Assembly: GCA_000715605.1 (NCBI GenBank)
Contig: KL568618.1
Coordinates: forward strand, 8,244 to 14,221
Direction: 5' to 3'
Source: Streptomyces speibonae
Lineage (GTDB): Bacteria; Actinomycetota; Actinomycetes; Streptomycetales; Streptomycetaceae
DNA length: 5,978 nucleotides
The notes under the pieces are model-generated. The model did not search any database and was not told the DNA's origin. It saw only the letters and a list, made by a program, of their open reading frames with translations. This document shows positions 5,256 through 5,978 of the stretch, in pieces. Position 1 is the first letter of the stretch, and the number at the start of each line of letters is the position of its first letter. The position numbers and the translations under genes were made by a program.

Positions 5256-5978
5256 GTGCCCGCACTTGTGCTGCTCGGTGCTCAGTGGGGTGACGAAGGC
5301 AAGGGAAAGGCGACGGACCTGCTCGGTGGTTCCGTCGACTATGTGGTGCGCTACCAGGGCGGCAACAACGCCGGCCACACGGTGGTCGTGGGTGACCAGA
5401 AGTACGCCCTCCACCTGCTCCCTTCCGGAATCCTGTCGCCCGGCTGCACGCCGGTCATCGGCAACGGCGTCGTCGTGGACCCGTCGGTCCTGCTCTCCGA
5501 GCTGAGCGGTCTGAACGAGCGCGGCGTCGACACGTCGAAGCTCCTGATCAGCGGAAACGCTCACATCATCACCCCGTACAACGTCACCGTGGACAAGGTG
5601 ACCGAGCGCTTCCTCGGCAAGCGCAAGATCGGCACCACCGGCCGGGGCATCGGCCCCACCTACGCCGACAAGATCAACCGCGTCGGCATCCGCGTCCAGG
5701 ACCTGTACGACGAGTCGATCCTCACCCAGAAGGTCGAAGCGGCCCTCGACGTCAAGAACCAGATGCTCACCAAGCTCTACAACCGGCGCGCGATCGCCGT
5801 CGGCCAGGTGGTCGAGGAGCTGCTGGGCTACGCGGAGCGGCTCGCGCCGTACGTCGCCGACACCGTGCTGGTGCTGAACCAGGCGCTGGAGCAGGACAAG
5901 GTGGTCCTCTTCGAGGGCGGCCAGGGCACCCTGCTCGACATCGACCACGGCACGTACCCCTTCGTCACCTCGTCCAAC
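5256..5978 (+). CDS. purA: Adenylosuccinate synthetase, N-terminal 241 residues (3' end outside window)
   Basis: PurA condenses IMP with aspartate using GTP to give adenylosuccinate, the first committed step from IMP to AMP, in the cytoplasm as a homodimer. Seen: [21 protein letters not shown] (1-21) with the GTP-binding GDEGKGK loop and general base Asp13; [12 protein letters not shown] (34-45) with general acid His41; HLLPSGIL (53-60); [15 protein letters not shown] (125-139), the IMP-contacting segment; and [23 protein letters not shown] (219-241). All catalytic residues visible here are intact. Start GTG 5256 places [15 protein letters not shown] exactly at the family N-terminus; AAGGGG (5241-5246) lies 9 nt upstream as ribosome binding site. 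The family is about 427 residues, so roughly 56% is present and the frame is open at the window edge. It is transcribed divergently from the DAGK-like gene behind a structured leader of up to 185 bp. Confidence 0.98.
   Translation, partial: MPALVLLGAQWGDEGKGKATDLLGGSVDYVVRYQGGNNAGHTVVVGDQKYALHLLPSGILSPGCTPVIGNGVVVDPSVLLSELSGLNERGVDTSKLLISGNAHIITPYNVTVDKVTERFLGKRKIGTTGRGIGPTYADKINRVGIRVQDLYDESILTQKVEAALDVKNQMLTKLYNRRAIAVGQVVEELLGYAERLAPYVADTVLVLNQALEQDKVVLFEGGQGTLLDIDHGTYPFVTSSN

Noticed and set aside
5071..5265. Upstream start for the DAGK-like protein (to 5265), adding 65 residues.
   Set aside because: The extension crosses the whole divergent spacer and the purA start, has no domain content, and ATG 5070 has a well-placed GAGGAAG ribosome binding site.
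5228..5293. Short frame ATG 5228 to TGA 5293 overlapping the purA start, possible leader peptide.
   Set aside because: It has no clear Shine-Dalgarno, its composition is arbitrary, and it shares bases with the purA RBS. No evidence that it is translated.
5136..5948. Minus-strand open frame of 270 codons across purA.
   Set aside because: It is antisense to purA, whose motifs are unmistakable. The antisense protein has no domain pattern.

Overview
The window looks like chromosomal DNA of a Streptomyces or close actinomycete relative. It is very G+C rich, with G or C at most third codon positions. It carries a purA start typical of that group and GGAG-like ribosome binding sites. It also shows a characteristic mix of Uma2-family genes, a drug-type ABC exporter and a GbsR/MarR-type regulator. 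There is no rRNA, tRNA, CRISPR array, transposase or phage gene that I can see.

Layout, left to right: (1) the C-terminal part of a Uma2-family PD-(D/E)XK protein on + (to 400). (2) It converges, with an 8-bp gap, on a two-gene exporter operon on -: ATP-binding subunit (2915 to 2010), then a 534-residue permease (2013 to 409). The two genes overlap by 4 bp (ATGA). (3) A 99-bp divergent intergenic region (2916-3014) is the only A+T-rich stretch. It is packed with nested inverted repeats and a promoter that would give a leaderless exporter mRNA. (4) A GbsR/MarR-like winged-helix regulator on + (3015-3512). (5) A second, complete Uma2 gene on + (3591-4187). (6) It converges, 7 bp apart, on a diacylglycerol-kinase-like gene on - (5070 to 4195) whose nucleotide-binding motifs are degenerate. 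(7) A 185-bp divergent region (5071-5255) with a strong hairpin and a competing alternative hairpin. (8) The first 241 codons of purA (adenylosuccinate synthetase) on +, starting at GTG 5256 and running off the window.

Functional reading: genes 2-4 form a self-contained regulator/exporter module. The regulator probably represses the exporter operon, and perhaps itself, from the shared operator region; the export substrate cannot be read from the sequence. purA is the housekeeping anchor (IMP to adenylosuccinate). The DAGK-like gene is its divergent neighbour and may or may not retain kinase activity. The two Uma2 genes are paralogues flanking the exporter module; their role in Streptomyces is not established.

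I did not find a clearly new multi-gene system. The most worthwhile leads are the operator/leaderless promoter architecture at 2921-2970, the possible RNA switch or leader structure before purA, and the apparent pseudokinase-like DAGK protein.
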